40,924 nucleotides of DNA from Paludibacteraceae bacterium. GTDB taxonomy: Bacteria > Bacteroidota > Bacteroidia > Bacteroidales > Paludibacteraceae. This document shows, piece by piece, positions 31,838-40,789 of this stretch (positions are counted from its first letter, which is position 1; each line of letters begins with the position of its first letter). The DNA lies in assembly GCA_017450685.1 (NCBI GenBank), contig JAFSTB010000011.1:1-40924 (forward strand), in the 5' to 3' direction. The translations under genes were made by a program, and so were the position numbers. The notes under the pieces are model-generated. The model saw only the letters and a list, made by a program, of their open reading frames with translations, was not told the DNA's origin and did not search any database.

Positions 31838-33472
31838 TTAATATTGTGTTAATTGGATATCCTTAACGGTCATAGCCCCTTCGTAGCAGTTGACAGACCA
31901 ACAGTTGCGTTGGATGCCGTAGATACGTTGGGTGTAGGTGAGCACGTCGTTGATATACATAACGAGAACCGAGTTGTCGGTATAGATGTTGATGTTGTAG
32001 GTATGGTCGGCAGGGATGGGGAAGGTATAACTGCCTCCGCCTTTGAGTTCCCATTTGCCTTGTTCTTCTTCAAAGCGTATGTAGTTGTTATTACCGTCGG
32101 GGCAAACCATAATGCTGTAGTATTGCTCGTAGGTGTTGTCGCCGTCTTGGCGGTCGCCGCGCACGAAGGAGATACCGAAGCGGTCGGCATTGTCATTGGT
32201 GGTAACGGTCATGGCAATATGGTTGTGATAGCCGAGAGTGTTGAACATAACGCTGCTATATGCTTTCATTGTATAAACGCCGTCGGCAATGCTTAAAGTA
32301 CCATCTTCTTCGCCCCATTTCTTCACCGGTTGGCAGGTAGCCGTTTGGTTGTATTTATCGCGAATAGCAGGTACTTCGGCGGTATAGAGAGTACCGTCTT
32401 CACGTTGCATAAGGCGATGTACTACCAGTGTACCACCCCATTTAGGTTCGGCATCGGCACTTATGTCGGTATTATCTTTACCCCGACGCTCCGGGCACCA
32501 ACCCCATATATAACGGTCTGTACCATCGGAAGCGGTGTTGCCTGCATAGAAAGCGCGGCTGTCAAGTGCACCCTCTTTGCTGTCGGGCCAATGGGGGTTG
32601 GTGGCATTTTTGAGTTCATCGATAGTATGCCCTTTCAGGTAGTGTACGCGACGCTCAAAAGCGGACATATCGCTATAGGTGAGATACCACCAGTCGCCCA
32701 TCTTGAATACGTTCGGACATTCGAGGAAACGATCCCAAATCATCTTGGTGAAACGTCCTTTGTGTTCCCACGTCTTGAGGTCGGTGGAGACGAATTCGGC
32801 AAAGCAACCGTCTTTGTCTTCGGCTTTTGAACCGGCAGGCATAGGTTTGGTAGCCACAATCATGTGGTAGCCGTCCTCCATACGCCATATATACGGGTCG
32901 CGGAAATTGAGTGTGCTATAACCATAGTCGCCACCGCGCAGTCGGAAGAGCCGGTCTTTAGTCCATGTCTTGAAGTCGGTACTGGTAGCACGCATAACCA
33001 CTTGGCGATCCTCGTCGGCAGCAGGTTTATAACGCTCACCGGTGTAGTAGATGTAGTACAGTTGTTGTGCCTCATCATAGACAACGCAACCTGTACCGAG
33101 TGCAGCATCTTGTTCGCCTGCGCGACCGGTAGGCAGCACCTCACCCATAGGGGTATAGGTGGCGCAGTCGGTAGTGCGGATGCCCCATAAGGGGTGGAAA
33201 GTCTGCTCTAAGTTCTGCTCGAAGTTATGCAGATAGAGTATCTTATACTCACGTGCTATCGGGTCGTAGAACGGCAATGGATCACCGGCAGAGCCTACGG
33301 AAGGGATGTAATAGGTGGTGGTACCTGACTCGTCCGACGCATTGAAATAGACAGTGGTATGAGCCCAATCTTTATGTTCTGTGGGGATATTGTCTTTACA
33401 TGCTGTCAGGAATAAGGAGCAAGGAATAAGGAATAAGGACATATATGCCTTTACTATCTTTGTTGCTTTCAT
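31838..33472 (-). CDS. GH32 fructan hydrolase lipoprotein (divergent, DUF4975-type C-terminus)
   Basis: This is a glycoside hydrolase family 32 enzyme, acting on beta-fructans such as levan or inulin or on sucrose-type ends. The signal peptide ends in LTAC with C25 lipidated; CKDN after it would fit surface export, by inference. The usual WMNDPNG start is replaced by VGSAGDPLPFYDP, so D64 is the likely nucleophile. LNFRDPYIW gives D192, the transition-state stabiliser, and FLECPNVF gives E251, the acid/base. All three GH32 positions are thus present. The last ~180 residues form a beta-sandwich (DRFGISFVRGD...NCYEGAMTVKDIQL). Exo or endo action and linkage cannot be decided. Confidence 0.85.
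   Translation of the reverse strand: MKATKIVKAYMSLFLIPCSLFLTACKDNIPTEHKDWAHTTVYFNASDESGTTTYYIPSVGSAGDPLPFYDPIAREYKILYLHNFEQNLEQTFHPLWGIRTTDCATYTPMGEVLPTGRAGEQDAALGTGCVVYDEAQQLYYIYYTGERYKPAADEDRQVVMRATSTDFKTWTKDRLFRLRGGDYGYSTLNFRDPYIWRMEDGYHMIVATKPMPAGSKAEDKDGCFAEFVSTDLKTWEHKGRFTKMIWDRFLECPNVFKMGDWWYLTYSDMSAFERRVHYLKGHTIDELKNATNPHWPDSKEGALDSRAFYAGNTASDGTDRYIWGWCPERRGKDNTDISADAEPKWGGTLVVHRLMQREDGTLYTAEVPAIRDKYNQTATCQPVKKWGEEDGTLSIADGVYTMKAYSSVMFNTLGYHNHIAMTVTTNDNADRFGISFVRGDRQDGDNTYEQYYSIMVCPDGNNNYIRFEEEQGKWELKGGGSYTFPIPADHTYNINIYTDNSVLVMYINDVLTYTQRIYGIQRNCWSVNCYEGAMTVKDIQLTQY
33409..33439 (-). repeat. Heptanucleotide tandem repeat within the GH32 signal peptide
   Basis: On the + strand the units are GGAATAA, GGAGCAA, GGAATAA, GGAATAA and GGA. 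They encode the SLFLIPCSLFL core of the signal peptide. A gain or loss of one unit would shift the reading frame. Confidence 0.8.
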
Positions 33473-33522
33473 ATTACTTTCATTTTTAGTCGTTTGTCAC
33501 TCATTCAGTGAAGCGGTCTTTA
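33409..33522 (-). repeat. Duplicated leader and signal-peptide segment (GH32 copy)
   Basis: From the stop of the preceding gene through the signal peptide, this segment aligns almost without gaps to 36590-36713. Shared parts include GACTAAAAATGAAA just upstream of the start, AAAGAYCGCTTC near the stop, and TCCTTATTCCTTGCTCCTT in the signal peptide. Confidence 0.75.
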
Positions 33523-34914
33523 TTCCCCCTTCAAGTAGTTAAACGCATTTTGTGTTATCTTGGCGATATTCTCGTGGTAGTACGAGGTATATTCGCTTGG
33601 GTCGGCAATGGTGTACCAGTCGTAGCAACCTGAACCGATGCAGATGATAGCACCGTGGTCTGCTGTGCGGCGATATTCCCAAACCACCACTGCGTCTGTG
33701 CCACCGGCAATATCGTAGGCACCGGTTTTTTCGTGGAAGGCTTCACGGTTGTCATATCCACCCCAGTCGGTACCTATATGGTATTGAGCGGTGGAGTTGG
33801 TTATCTTATATCCTTCGTCGCAGGTATAAACGTGGTCTAATGCTGTTGGGTTCATTGTCAGGTTTTGCCAAAGTGCATGGTCGGTATGACCTGTGATGGC
33901 AAACTCCCACGGACTGCCTACACGCTCGGCTTCTGCTTCTTTGCCGCCCCATGCATTGTTGGGGAAACATTCATTTTCGCCCAAGTAGAAGGGCAGGTTG
34001 ACGGCATAACGGGTGAGCAGGAACGAACCGCCTGCTTGATAGAAGTCCTTGAGTTTGTCCAATACTGCGAAATCGACGGCTTCGGGTGCATTGGCTTCGA
34101 ATGCACCTTTGCCTTCCATGCCGCCGTCTTTATGGAAGTGCCACCAGATGACTTTGCAGTCGGTCATCACCACACGTCCGGCAGCAAGATCGGAGAAGGA
34201 AGCGTAGTCGGAATTCTCAACATTGGCGAGCATCCAGTTGACTGCTTCTTGCTCCTCAGGGTTGAGTTGTGCCACTGTTTCAGCCAATCCCAGGTAGAGT
34301 ACCACAGGGTTGCCTTTCTCCTTGACGGTCACTTTATAAGTGGTGGAAGCGGTGTTGAAGGTTACGGTGAAGTCCACCGGGTTGGTGAAGTCGCAGGGTA
34401 TGCCGGCATTGGGAGAAACGGTAGCACCGTCTGTCGTCTTGATGGTCGGGATAAGTGTTTTGATATCCGTTCCTACAGGTACAGAGACGGTGATGGTGTG
34501 TGCCACTTGGTCGATGATACCTATATAGAGGTCGTTGAGTGTGAAGGCGATGATACGTGCTTCGTCGTGCTTCACTTTCACTTGGTAATCCCGATAGACA
34601 TTACCGTTTTCTACGTGGATGACGTTAGTAGAGGTCATGTTGAGTTGTTCTCCTTCACCCGGTGTTGCCGTTGCTCCGTCAGAAACGCGGAGTGTGGTGA
34701 TGGTCATCAGATGGTCGTCGTGCACTTCGGGAACAGCCACTGTAACTGTAGCGGAAGCATGATCCACCACGCCCGAATAGACTTCATCCAACACTAACGA
34801 TTCGATGAGGCAGTCGCCTTTGACGTTAAAGGGATTGTCATTCTTTTTGCAACTTGCGAATAATCCGACTATTGTGCATAATCCGAGTATTCCTATAATT
34901 TTGTTCAGTTTCAT
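33520..34914 (-). CDS. Fructan surface glycan-binding lipoprotein (DUF5018/DUF4960-like)
   Basis: This is probably a surface lipoprotein that captures fructan for the SusC/SusD pair. The ATG at 34914 lies two bases after the SusD stop and gives MKLNKIIGILGL with lipobox FASC (C22). Two similar Ig-like beta domains follow: CLIESLVLDEVYSGVVDHAS... and IIAFTLNDLYIGIIDQVAHT..., each ending in a TYKVTV-like strand. The C-terminal ~250 residues (VLYLGLAETVAQLNPEEQEAVNWML... to AFNYLKGE) resemble DUF4960, a family often beside GH32 genes. No glycosidase motif is seen. The position after SusD is the usual one for the binding protein of such loci. Confidence 0.8.
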   Translation of the reverse strand: MKLNKIIGILGLCTIVGLFASCKKNDNPFNVKGDCLIESLVLDEVYSGVVDHASATVTVAVPEVHDDHLMTITTLRVSDGATATPGEGEQLNMTSTNVIHVENGNVYRDYQVKVKHDEARIIAFTLNDLYIGIIDQVAHTITVSVPVGTDIKTLIPTIKTTDGATVSPNAGIPCDFTNPVDFTVTFNTASTTYKVTVKEKGNPVVLYLGLAETVAQLNPEEQEAVNWMLANVENSDYASFSDLAAGRVVMTDCKVIWWHFHKDGGMEGKGAFEANAPEAVDFAVLDKLKDFYQAGGSFLLTRYAVNLPFYLGENECFPNNAWGGKEAEAERVGSPWEFAITGHTDHALWQNLTMNPTALDHVYTCDEGYKITNSTAQYHIGTDWGGYDNREAFHEKTGAYDIAGGTDAVVVWEYRRTADHGAIICIGSGCYDWYTIADPSEYTSYYHENIAKITQNAFNYLKGE

Positions 34915-34916
34915 AA

Positions 34917-36653
34917 TTACCATCCTCCTATGTTTTGTGTATAATGATCATTGGATGCTGCTACCTGTTCGTGCGGAATAGGCAGATATTCGTTTTTGTT
35001 GGCAGTGAAGTGCGCTGAAGTATAGATACGGCAGTCGTTGGCTTCTTCCACATAATACTTATTGAGTACTTGTTCTGCTTCCCCCCATCTGACGAGGTCG
35101 AAGAAGCGCTCCGATTCCATAGCAAGTTCCAAACGGCGTTCCATCTTCACTTTGGCAAGAGCGTTAGAGTTGTCGGTATATGGTTTGACGCGTATTTTGG
35201 CACCGTAGTTGGCGTTGTAACCTGCGAGCATACCTAAACTGCGGGATGCTCTGTTACGCAGTTGGTTAACCAGTTCGATAGCCTCAGCGTCACGACCTAA
35301 TTGTGCCAATGCTTCGGCGCGCATCAATAGCACGTCGGCATAGCGCACCACTATGCGGTTCATAGGTGAGCCGAACCACAGAGCAGAACGAATAAGATAG
35401 CCGCTTTCGGGATCTACGTTATGTTTGAGGGTCACGTGATAGCCGTACAGACCGTTAGAACGACTCCAGTTCTTCGAACGACTCATAATAAGTTTTGGGT
35501 TGAACTCGTACGGGAAACCGGCTATACCTACTGTGAGCCACAGACGAGGGTCGGCATTGTCTGTGGTGGCATCGAAATCTTTTTCGTTGAAGTTGTCGAT
35601 GAAAGGCAGACCTTCGGCATTGGTACGGAAAGCATTGACGAGGTTTTGACTCGGTTTGTAGAAATCGCAACCGCCGTCCGTCACTCCCTCTATACCCGGC
35701 ACCATCAAACCATACGACCAGTTGCAATTACCGAGGTTAGTGCCATCGTTGGTGGAGTATTGCATTGCCCAAAGGCTTTCCTTACCGTTCTCGTACTGAG
35801 GCTCAGGACGGAAGTTATTGTGGAAATCATCCTCTAATCCATAACCGCCGGCAGTGTAGATGTTCTCTTCGGTGTAAGTGATTACTTTTGCCAAATCCGC
35901 GGTGTTGATTTCCGTTACCTGATGTGAGGCGGGGTCGTCTTGACGATATGCTTTGTAGAGATATACTTTTGCCAGCATTGCTGCTGCGGAAGCCTGTGTG
36001 GGACGACCTTTGTCGGCTTGGGTAACAGGCAGAACACTATATGCATATTCCAGATCATCGGCAATGAGTTGCCACCCTTCATCGTTGGTGTATAGAGTGT
36101 TACTCAAAGCATGATACTCATCCTGTTTCATTGTCGGATTCATCACAAAGGGGATATTCTTGTACAAGCGTTTGAGGAGGAAATGTCCGTATGCGCGGAG
36201 GAATCTCATCTCGCCTAAACGTTGTGCTTTGAGTTCATAACCATTGTCCATAGCGTTAAGTGCGGCAATGGCTGCATTCACGCGGCTTAAGCAGTTGTAC
36301 AGACGAACCCACATATCGTTGATGTTCCAGTTGGTGGTCATTATTCCCTGACTTATTTCCAACTGGTGGAACACATCGCCGTCGTTCTCTGATATACCGC
36401 CTTTGTACGCATCGTCGGAGCGTACATCGAAGTTCCACATTGAGAAGGAGGAGTTAACATCCTCAGCCGATATAAACACCGCATAGGCGGAGATACAGAT
36501 ATTGTCGATATACTGCGGGTCATTCACTTGATCCTCACTCAAGATGCCTTGCGGAGTGTCGTGATTGAGAAAACTGTCGCAACTACTTAAGAGCAAGGAG
36601 CAAGGAATAAGGAGTAAGGACAAAAATGCCTTAGTGATATTCTTCGTTTTCAT
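34917..36653 (-). CDS. SusD/RagB-family outer-membrane glycan-binding lipoprotein
   Basis: SusD-type lipoproteins form the lid over the SusC channel and bind the glycan. The ATG at 36653 aligns with the GH32 start and gives a signal peptide with lipobox LSSC and C25, the same position as in the GH32 protein. An in-frame ATG at 36665 would add four residues. Helical TPR-like parts (RVNAAIAALNAM, AQRLGEMRFLRAYGHFLL) and the C-terminal VRYADVLLMRAEALAQLG, ELAMESERFFDLVRWG and YLPIPHEQV are family signatures. The length is 578 residues. Its gene follows SusC by 57 bases, and the spacer belongs to the duplicated leader. Confidence 0.95.
   Translation of the reverse strand: MKTKNITKAFLSLLLIPCSLLLSSCDSFLNHDTPQGILSEDQVNDPQYIDNICISAYAVFISAEDVNSSFSMWNFDVRSDDAYKGGISENDGDVFHQLEISQGIMTTNWNINDMWVRLYNCLSRVNAAIAALNAMDNGYELKAQRLGEMRFLRAYGHFLLKRLYKNIPFVMNPTMKQDEYHALSNTLYTNDEGWQLIADDLEYAYSVLPVTQADKGRPTQASAAAMLAKVYLYKAYRQDDPASHQVTEINTADLAKVITYTEENIYTAGGYGLEDDFHNNFRPEPQYENGKESLWAMQYSTNDGTNLGNCNWSYGLMVPGIEGVTDGGCDFYKPSQNLVNAFRTNAEGLPFIDNFNEKDFDATTDNADPRLWLTVGIAGFPYEFNPKLIMSRSKNWSRSNGLYGYHVTLKHNVDPESGYLIRSALWFGSPMNRIVVRYADVLLMRAEALAQLGRDAEAIELVNQLRNRASRSLGMLAGYNANYGAKIRVKPYTDNSNALAKVKMERRLELAMESERFFDLVRWGEAEQVLNKYYVEEANDCRIYTSAHFTANKNEYLPIPHEQVAASNDHYTQNIGGW
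36590..36620 (-). repeat. Heptanucleotide tandem repeat within the SusD signal peptide
   Basis: On the + strand the units are AGAGCAA, GGAGCAA, GGAATAA, GGAGTAA and GGA, encoding the LSLLLIPCSLLL core. The unit family is the same as in the GH32 gene. Confidence 0.8.
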
Positions 36654-36713
36654 ATTTCTTTTCATTTTTAGTCTTTTTCTTAATTCATTTAGCGAAGCGA
36701 TCTTTGCTCCTTA
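36590..36713 (-). repeat. Duplicated leader and signal-peptide segment (SusD copy)
   Basis: This is the counterpart of 33409-33522. It runs from the SusC stop through the SusD signal peptide. Similarity ends after the lipobox, where the two mature proteins are unrelated. Confidence 0.75.
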
Positions 36714-39700
36714 GAACGTTACTTTCGTTCCTATTGTTACGGTTAGCGGGATGGGATATCCGAAGGTCGGTATTTCCGGATCGACGCCTGTGAATTTAGG
36801 TGAGTGGATGGTGAATACGTTCTGAGCGGAGACGAACCAACGCCAGTTTTGCATCAGCATCTTTTCGCACGCACTCTTAGGCAGGTTGTAGCCCAACTGC
36901 AAGTTACGCAGTTTGAGGAACGAACCGTCTTCCACAAAATAGGTGCTTACGCGTGTCTCGTTGTTGTTATTATTGGTGGACAAAGCAGGGATATCGCTAC
37001 CGGTGTTGGTCGGACTCCATGCATCTAACACACGTGTTCCTTTGTTCAAATTAGCCACGTTAATGCCGCTCCACAGATCGGTCTGCTGCTTGAAGTCTTT
37101 AGTGATAACCTGTTGTTTGCCTACACCCTGGAAGAAAATAGTAAGGTCGAACCCTTTATACTCGAAATAGAAATTCACACCAAAGGTGACAGCGGGAATA
37201 GGCGAATAGATCCAGTCTTGATCCGCTTCTGTAATGACACCGTCACCGTTGATATCGCGGTAGCGTATGCGTCCTAAGCCGGCTCCTTCTTGGTAAGCGT
37301 GATTGTCAATCTCCTCCTGGCTCTTGAAGATACCGTCGGCGATATAACCTACCTGTGAACCGATAGCGTGTCCTACTACCGACTTCACACCATTACCGCC
37401 AAATCGGCCGCTGGCTGCCACTGTGCCCGGCATATCTATCACTTTGTTGTTGTAATGCGAGAGGTTGGCGGAGATATCGTATTTGAATCCGCCTTTGGTT
37501 TGGTTGCGGTAGCCCAATTGCAACTCTACACCCATATTATCCACGGCACCGGCATTAACCCATTGAGAAGCACCTTCACCCATGACACCTATGCCGGTCA
37601 TCTCCACGAGGATGTCTTTGGTCTGTTTGTAGAACCAGTCGAACGAACCGTAGAAAGTCTGTTTGAAGAACGCAAAGTCGAGTCCGACGTTGGTCTGTGA
37701 GGTCGTTTCCCATTTGATGTCATCGTTACCTATCTGTGTGCGACGGAAACCTGAGGGCAGGATACTGCCGCCGTTGGTGCCGGCTATGTCGTAAGACGTA
37801 CCATACGACTGACCGCCGTTCTCAACCACACCGTAGTTGGAGTCGTAGATGGTATAGCGTGCGGTGGCATTGATGTCTTGGTTACCGGTCTGACCCCAAG
37901 AGACGCGAAGTTTGAGGTCGTCAAGCCATGAATAGGCACCAGACATAAATTTCTCTTGGCTGATACGCCAACCTGCCGAAACAGAGGGGAAGAAGGCGAA
38001 TCGGTTGTTCTTACCGAAACGGCTCGAACCGTCGTAACGCATCGTCACAGAGACAAGATAGCGGTTGTCGTAACTATAGTTAGCCTTGCCGAAGAATGAG
38101 ATGAGCGAGAAACTGCCACCTCCGCCGTATGCCTGTGCTTTGCCTGTTCCGGCTGAAGGCCACATATAGGTGGGACGAAGCACGATAAAGTCCTCTTTGT
38201 AGCCAGAGAACCAATTGTCAATCTGGCGGTTCAACTCCGTTCCCAAGAGGAAGTCGGCACGATGTTTGCCTATCTCAAGATCGTAAGTGATGATGGCGTT
38301 CCACATCCACTTGGTCCAATGCTCTTGCTTTGCCTCAACAGCGTTCTTGTCGTTGGCAACAACACCTTCCATAATAGGATAGGTGAAGATACGTTGTTTC
38401 TTTTGTGCATAGTCGATACCGGCAGTAGTGCGGATGTTCAGTCCTTTGATGGGATTGATATTGATAAAAGCATTACCGAAGATGCGCCAATAAGTATATC
38501 GGTTGTCTTTGTTGCGTTTGAGAATAGAGAGAGGGTTCTCGCGTTGCGGGAAACCGCTGGAGGAAGGAGCTTGAGCCAAGTTGCCTTCCGTGTCATACAC
38601 CGGCAGCAACGGGTTATATTGCAGTACGCTTTCTATGTATCCGTCGGGAACGCTCACCTCCGATGTGCGGTTGAGAGTGAAGTTCTCGCCAATGGTGATG
38701 ATGTCTTTGAGCAATTTATAATCGCTGTTAATACGTGCCGAGAAGCGGTCGAAATCCGAATACTTGATTATACCGTCGTTCTTATAGTAGCCAAGCGAGA
38801 AGAAAGCACTTCCTTTTGGTCCGCCATTGCTCACGGACACGTTATAGTTTTGTATTATTCCCGGTCGTGTAGTCTTGGCAAACCAGTCGGTGTTGCTCAC
38901 AGGTACGGTGCCGGCTGCATCAAGATACTTGTTGAGCATAATGTTGTTGAGTACCGGTTGTCCTTGTTCGTTATAACCCCAGTCGTAGCGGTAGCCTAAG
39001 ACGTTGGTGTTCGGGTCGGCGACACCGTCGTTGACGTATGCTTGCCACAAGGCGCGTCCGAACTGTTCGGAGTTGAGCACTTGCATACGGTTAACATAGT
39101 TCTGCACAGCCACAGAAGCGTCTAACGTCACGTTCAACTTGCCGTCCTTCCCTTTTTTCGTCGTGATGATAATCACGCCGTTAGCGGCGCGCGAACCGTA
39201 GATGGAAGCCGAAGCGGCATCTTTGAGCACCTGAATAGACTCGATGTCGTTAGGGTTCAACTCGTGCATACCGGACGTGGTGGGAACACCGTCGATGACG
39301 TAGAGAGGGTCATTGGAAGAGTATAACGAACCTGTACCACGAATACGCACAGTGGCTGCTCCGGAAGGGCTACCATTGGCTTCGATATTCATACCGGGTA
39401 CCTTACCTTGAAGGGCTTTCATAGGGTTGTTCTCCTGCTGCTTCTCAAGGTCTGAAGCACTGACTGCTGTCACAGCACCCGTCAAGTCAGCCTTACGCTG
39501 AGTGGTGTAACCCGTTACTACCACCTCTTCCAACAACTCCGTGTCCTCCGATAAAAACACTTTTAAGTTGTCGGCGGCTGCAATCTCTTGAGAAGCATAA
39601 CCTACATAACTGATTACCAATATAGCACCATCGGCTACATCTAATGTGAAGTTACCGTCGAAATCGGTAATGGTACCATTGGTCGTACCTTTTTCCAATA

Positions 39701-39824
39701 CACTGGCTCCGATAATCGATTCGTTGGTCGCCTTGTCAACCACCACACCATTGATAGGGCGGGATATGGCAGGCAACGATATAACCAACATCAGCAACCA
39801 AGTGCTAAAAAACTTTGTTTTCAT
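36711..39824 (-). CDS. SusC/RagA-family TonB-dependent transporter
   Basis: This 1037-residue outer-membrane transporter should import fructan oligosaccharides together with SusD. A signal peptide (TWLLMLVISLPAIS) precedes a carboxypeptidase-regulatory-like domain (RPINGVVVDKATNESIIGASVLEKGTTNGTITDFDGNF, about residues 22-95). The TonB box is near LLEEVVVTGY. The plug has LQGKVPGMNIEANGSPSG, VRIRGTGSL, DPLYVIDGVP and DIESIQVLKDAASASIYGSRAANGVIIITTKKGK, all SusC signatures. The remainder is the 22-strand barrel, ending VTIGTKVTF with the terminal aromatic residue. It lies 23 bases after fructokinase, so both are probably on one transcript. Confidence 0.96.
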   Translation of the reverse strand: MKTKFFSTWLLMLVISLPAISRPINGVVVDKATNESIIGASVLEKGTTNGTITDFDGNFTLDVADGAILVISYVGYASQEIAAADNLKVFLSEDTELLEEVVVTGYTTQRKADLTGAVTAVSASDLEKQQENNPMKALQGKVPGMNIEANGSPSGAATVRIRGTGSLYSSNDPLYVIDGVPTTSGMHELNPNDIESIQVLKDAASASIYGSRAANGVIIITTKKGKDGKLNVTLDASVAVQNYVNRMQVLNSEQFGRALWQAYVNDGVADPNTNVLGYRYDWGYNEQGQPVLNNIMLNKYLDAAGTVPVSNTDWFAKTTRPGIIQNYNVSVSNGGPKGSAFFSLGYYKNDGIIKYSDFDRFSARINSDYKLLKDIITIGENFTLNRTSEVSVPDGYIESVLQYNPLLPVYDTEGNLAQAPSSSGFPQRENPLSILKRNKDNRYTYWRIFGNAFININPIKGLNIRTTAGIDYAQKKQRIFTYPIMEGVVANDKNAVEAKQEHWTKWMWNAIITYDLEIGKHRADFLLGTELNRQIDNWFSGYKEDFIVLRPTYMWPSAGTGKAQAYGGGGSFSLISFFGKANYSYDNRYLVSVTMRYDGSSRFGKNNRFAFFPSVSAGWRISQEKFMSGAYSWLDDLKLRVSWGQTGNQDINATARYTIYDSNYGVVENGGQSYGTSYDIAGTNGGSILPSGFRRTQIGNDDIKWETTSQTNVGLDFAFFKQTFYGSFDWFYKQTKDILVEMTGIGVMGEGASQWVNAGAVDNMGVELQLGYRNQTKGGFKYDISANLSHYNNKVIDMPGTVAASGRFGGNGVKSVVGHAIGSQVGYIADGIFKSQEEIDNHAYQEGAGLGRIRYRDINGDGVITEADQDWIYSPIPAVTFGVNFYFEYKGFDLTIFFQGVGKQQVITKDFKQQTDLWSGINVANLNKGTRVLDAWSPTNTGSDIPALSTNNNNNETRVSTYFVEDGSFLKLRNLQLGYNLPKSACEKMLMQNWRWFVSAQNVFTIHSPKFTGVDPEIPTFGYPIPLTVTIGTKVTF

Positions 39825-39847
39825 GAGTTATATATTAAGGATTAGTA

Positions 39848-40759
39848 TCATTTCTTCATTTCTTCGGGCAGAACAGGCATCGCACCTATCTGTGTGCAGA
39901 CGAAAGCCGACACTTCCACGGCTTTCTTATGTGCCTCTTTGATGGACCTGCCCAATAGCGTTTGAGCCACGAAGGCAGCCGTGAAGGAGTCGCCGGCACC
40001 AACAGTGTCTGCCACCTCTACCTTTGGAGTGGCTATATAACTCTCCTCCTTGTCGGTGAACACATACGAGCCGACGGCACCGCAAGTGAGAATGAGCATC
40101 TGCAAGTCGTACTTAGTTATAAGGTCGCGACATACAAGACGCACCTTGTCTGAATCCTGAGCAATCAGTTTGCCCGGAACAGTAGGAACACCAAGCAGCA
40201 TAGTGGCGACCACGTCTAATTCTTCATCGTTGATCTTCAGTACATTGGCGCGGTTAAGCGACTCGGCAATGACCTCTGCCGTAAACCAGTTCTGACGCAA
40301 GTTGATGTCGAACACACGCAATGCACTCTTAGGTGCTGCCTCTATAAAGGCGTGAATAGTCTCACGACTCCGTTGTGAGCGTTGAGCTAACGAACCGAAA
40401 CAGATAGCATCGGCACGGCGTGCCACCTCAAGCATCTCGGCCGTCAAAGGGATATTGTCCCAAGCCACACCAAGACAAATGTCATACTGCGGAACGCCAT
40501 TGGCATCCAACGTCACTTTGACCGTGCCTGTCGGCTGCTCCACAACAGGAAGGATGTGGTTGAGATTAACCTTCTCAAAAGTCTCCACTATCTCTTCCCC
40601 TAACTCATCATCGCCGATAGCAGAGATAGCCCAACCTTTCAAACCAAACTGATTAACATGGTACGCGAAGTTGGCGGGAGCACCACCTAACTTACGACCC
40701 TCAGGCAGGCAGTCAAATAATGCCTCACCTATTCCTATTACTGTCTTGTCGTTTGCCAT
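39848..40759 (-). CDS. Fructokinase (PfkB family)
   Basis: This PfkB-family kinase phosphorylates fructose with ATP. The N-terminal IGIGEALFDCLPEGRKLGGAPANFAYHVNQFG is the sugar-binding region of fructokinases, with the GGAPAN signature. The C-terminal DTVGAGDSFTAAFVA holds the catalytic aspartate and anion hole. The length is 303 residues. It is the first gene of the fructan locus, and the adjacent GH32 supports fructose rather than another sugar. Its upstream region is occupied by the end of an insertion sequence, and I find no standard promoter between them. Confidence 0.93.
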   Translation of the reverse strand: MANDKTVIGIGEALFDCLPEGRKLGGAPANFAYHVNQFGLKGWAISAIGDDELGEEIVETFEKVNLNHILPVVEQPTGTVKVTLDANGVPQYDICLGVAWDNIPLTAEMLEVARRADAICFGSLAQRSQRSRETIHAFIEAAPKSALRVFDINLRQNWFTAEVIAESLNRANVLKINDEELDVVATMLLGVPTVPGKLIAQDSDKVRLVCRDLITKYDLQMLILTCGAVGSYVFTDKEESYIATPKVEVADTVGAGDSFTAAFVAQTLLGRSIKEAHKKAVEVSAFVCTQIGAMPVLPEEMKK

Positions 40760-40789
40760 AGTTATTTGATTTTAAGTGTGTAACATCAC

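Noticed and set aside
33865..34797. 310-residue + strand frame opposite the glycan-binding lipoprotein
   Set aside because: The minus frame has a lipobox and recognisable domains, and the + frame is a by-product of codon bias.
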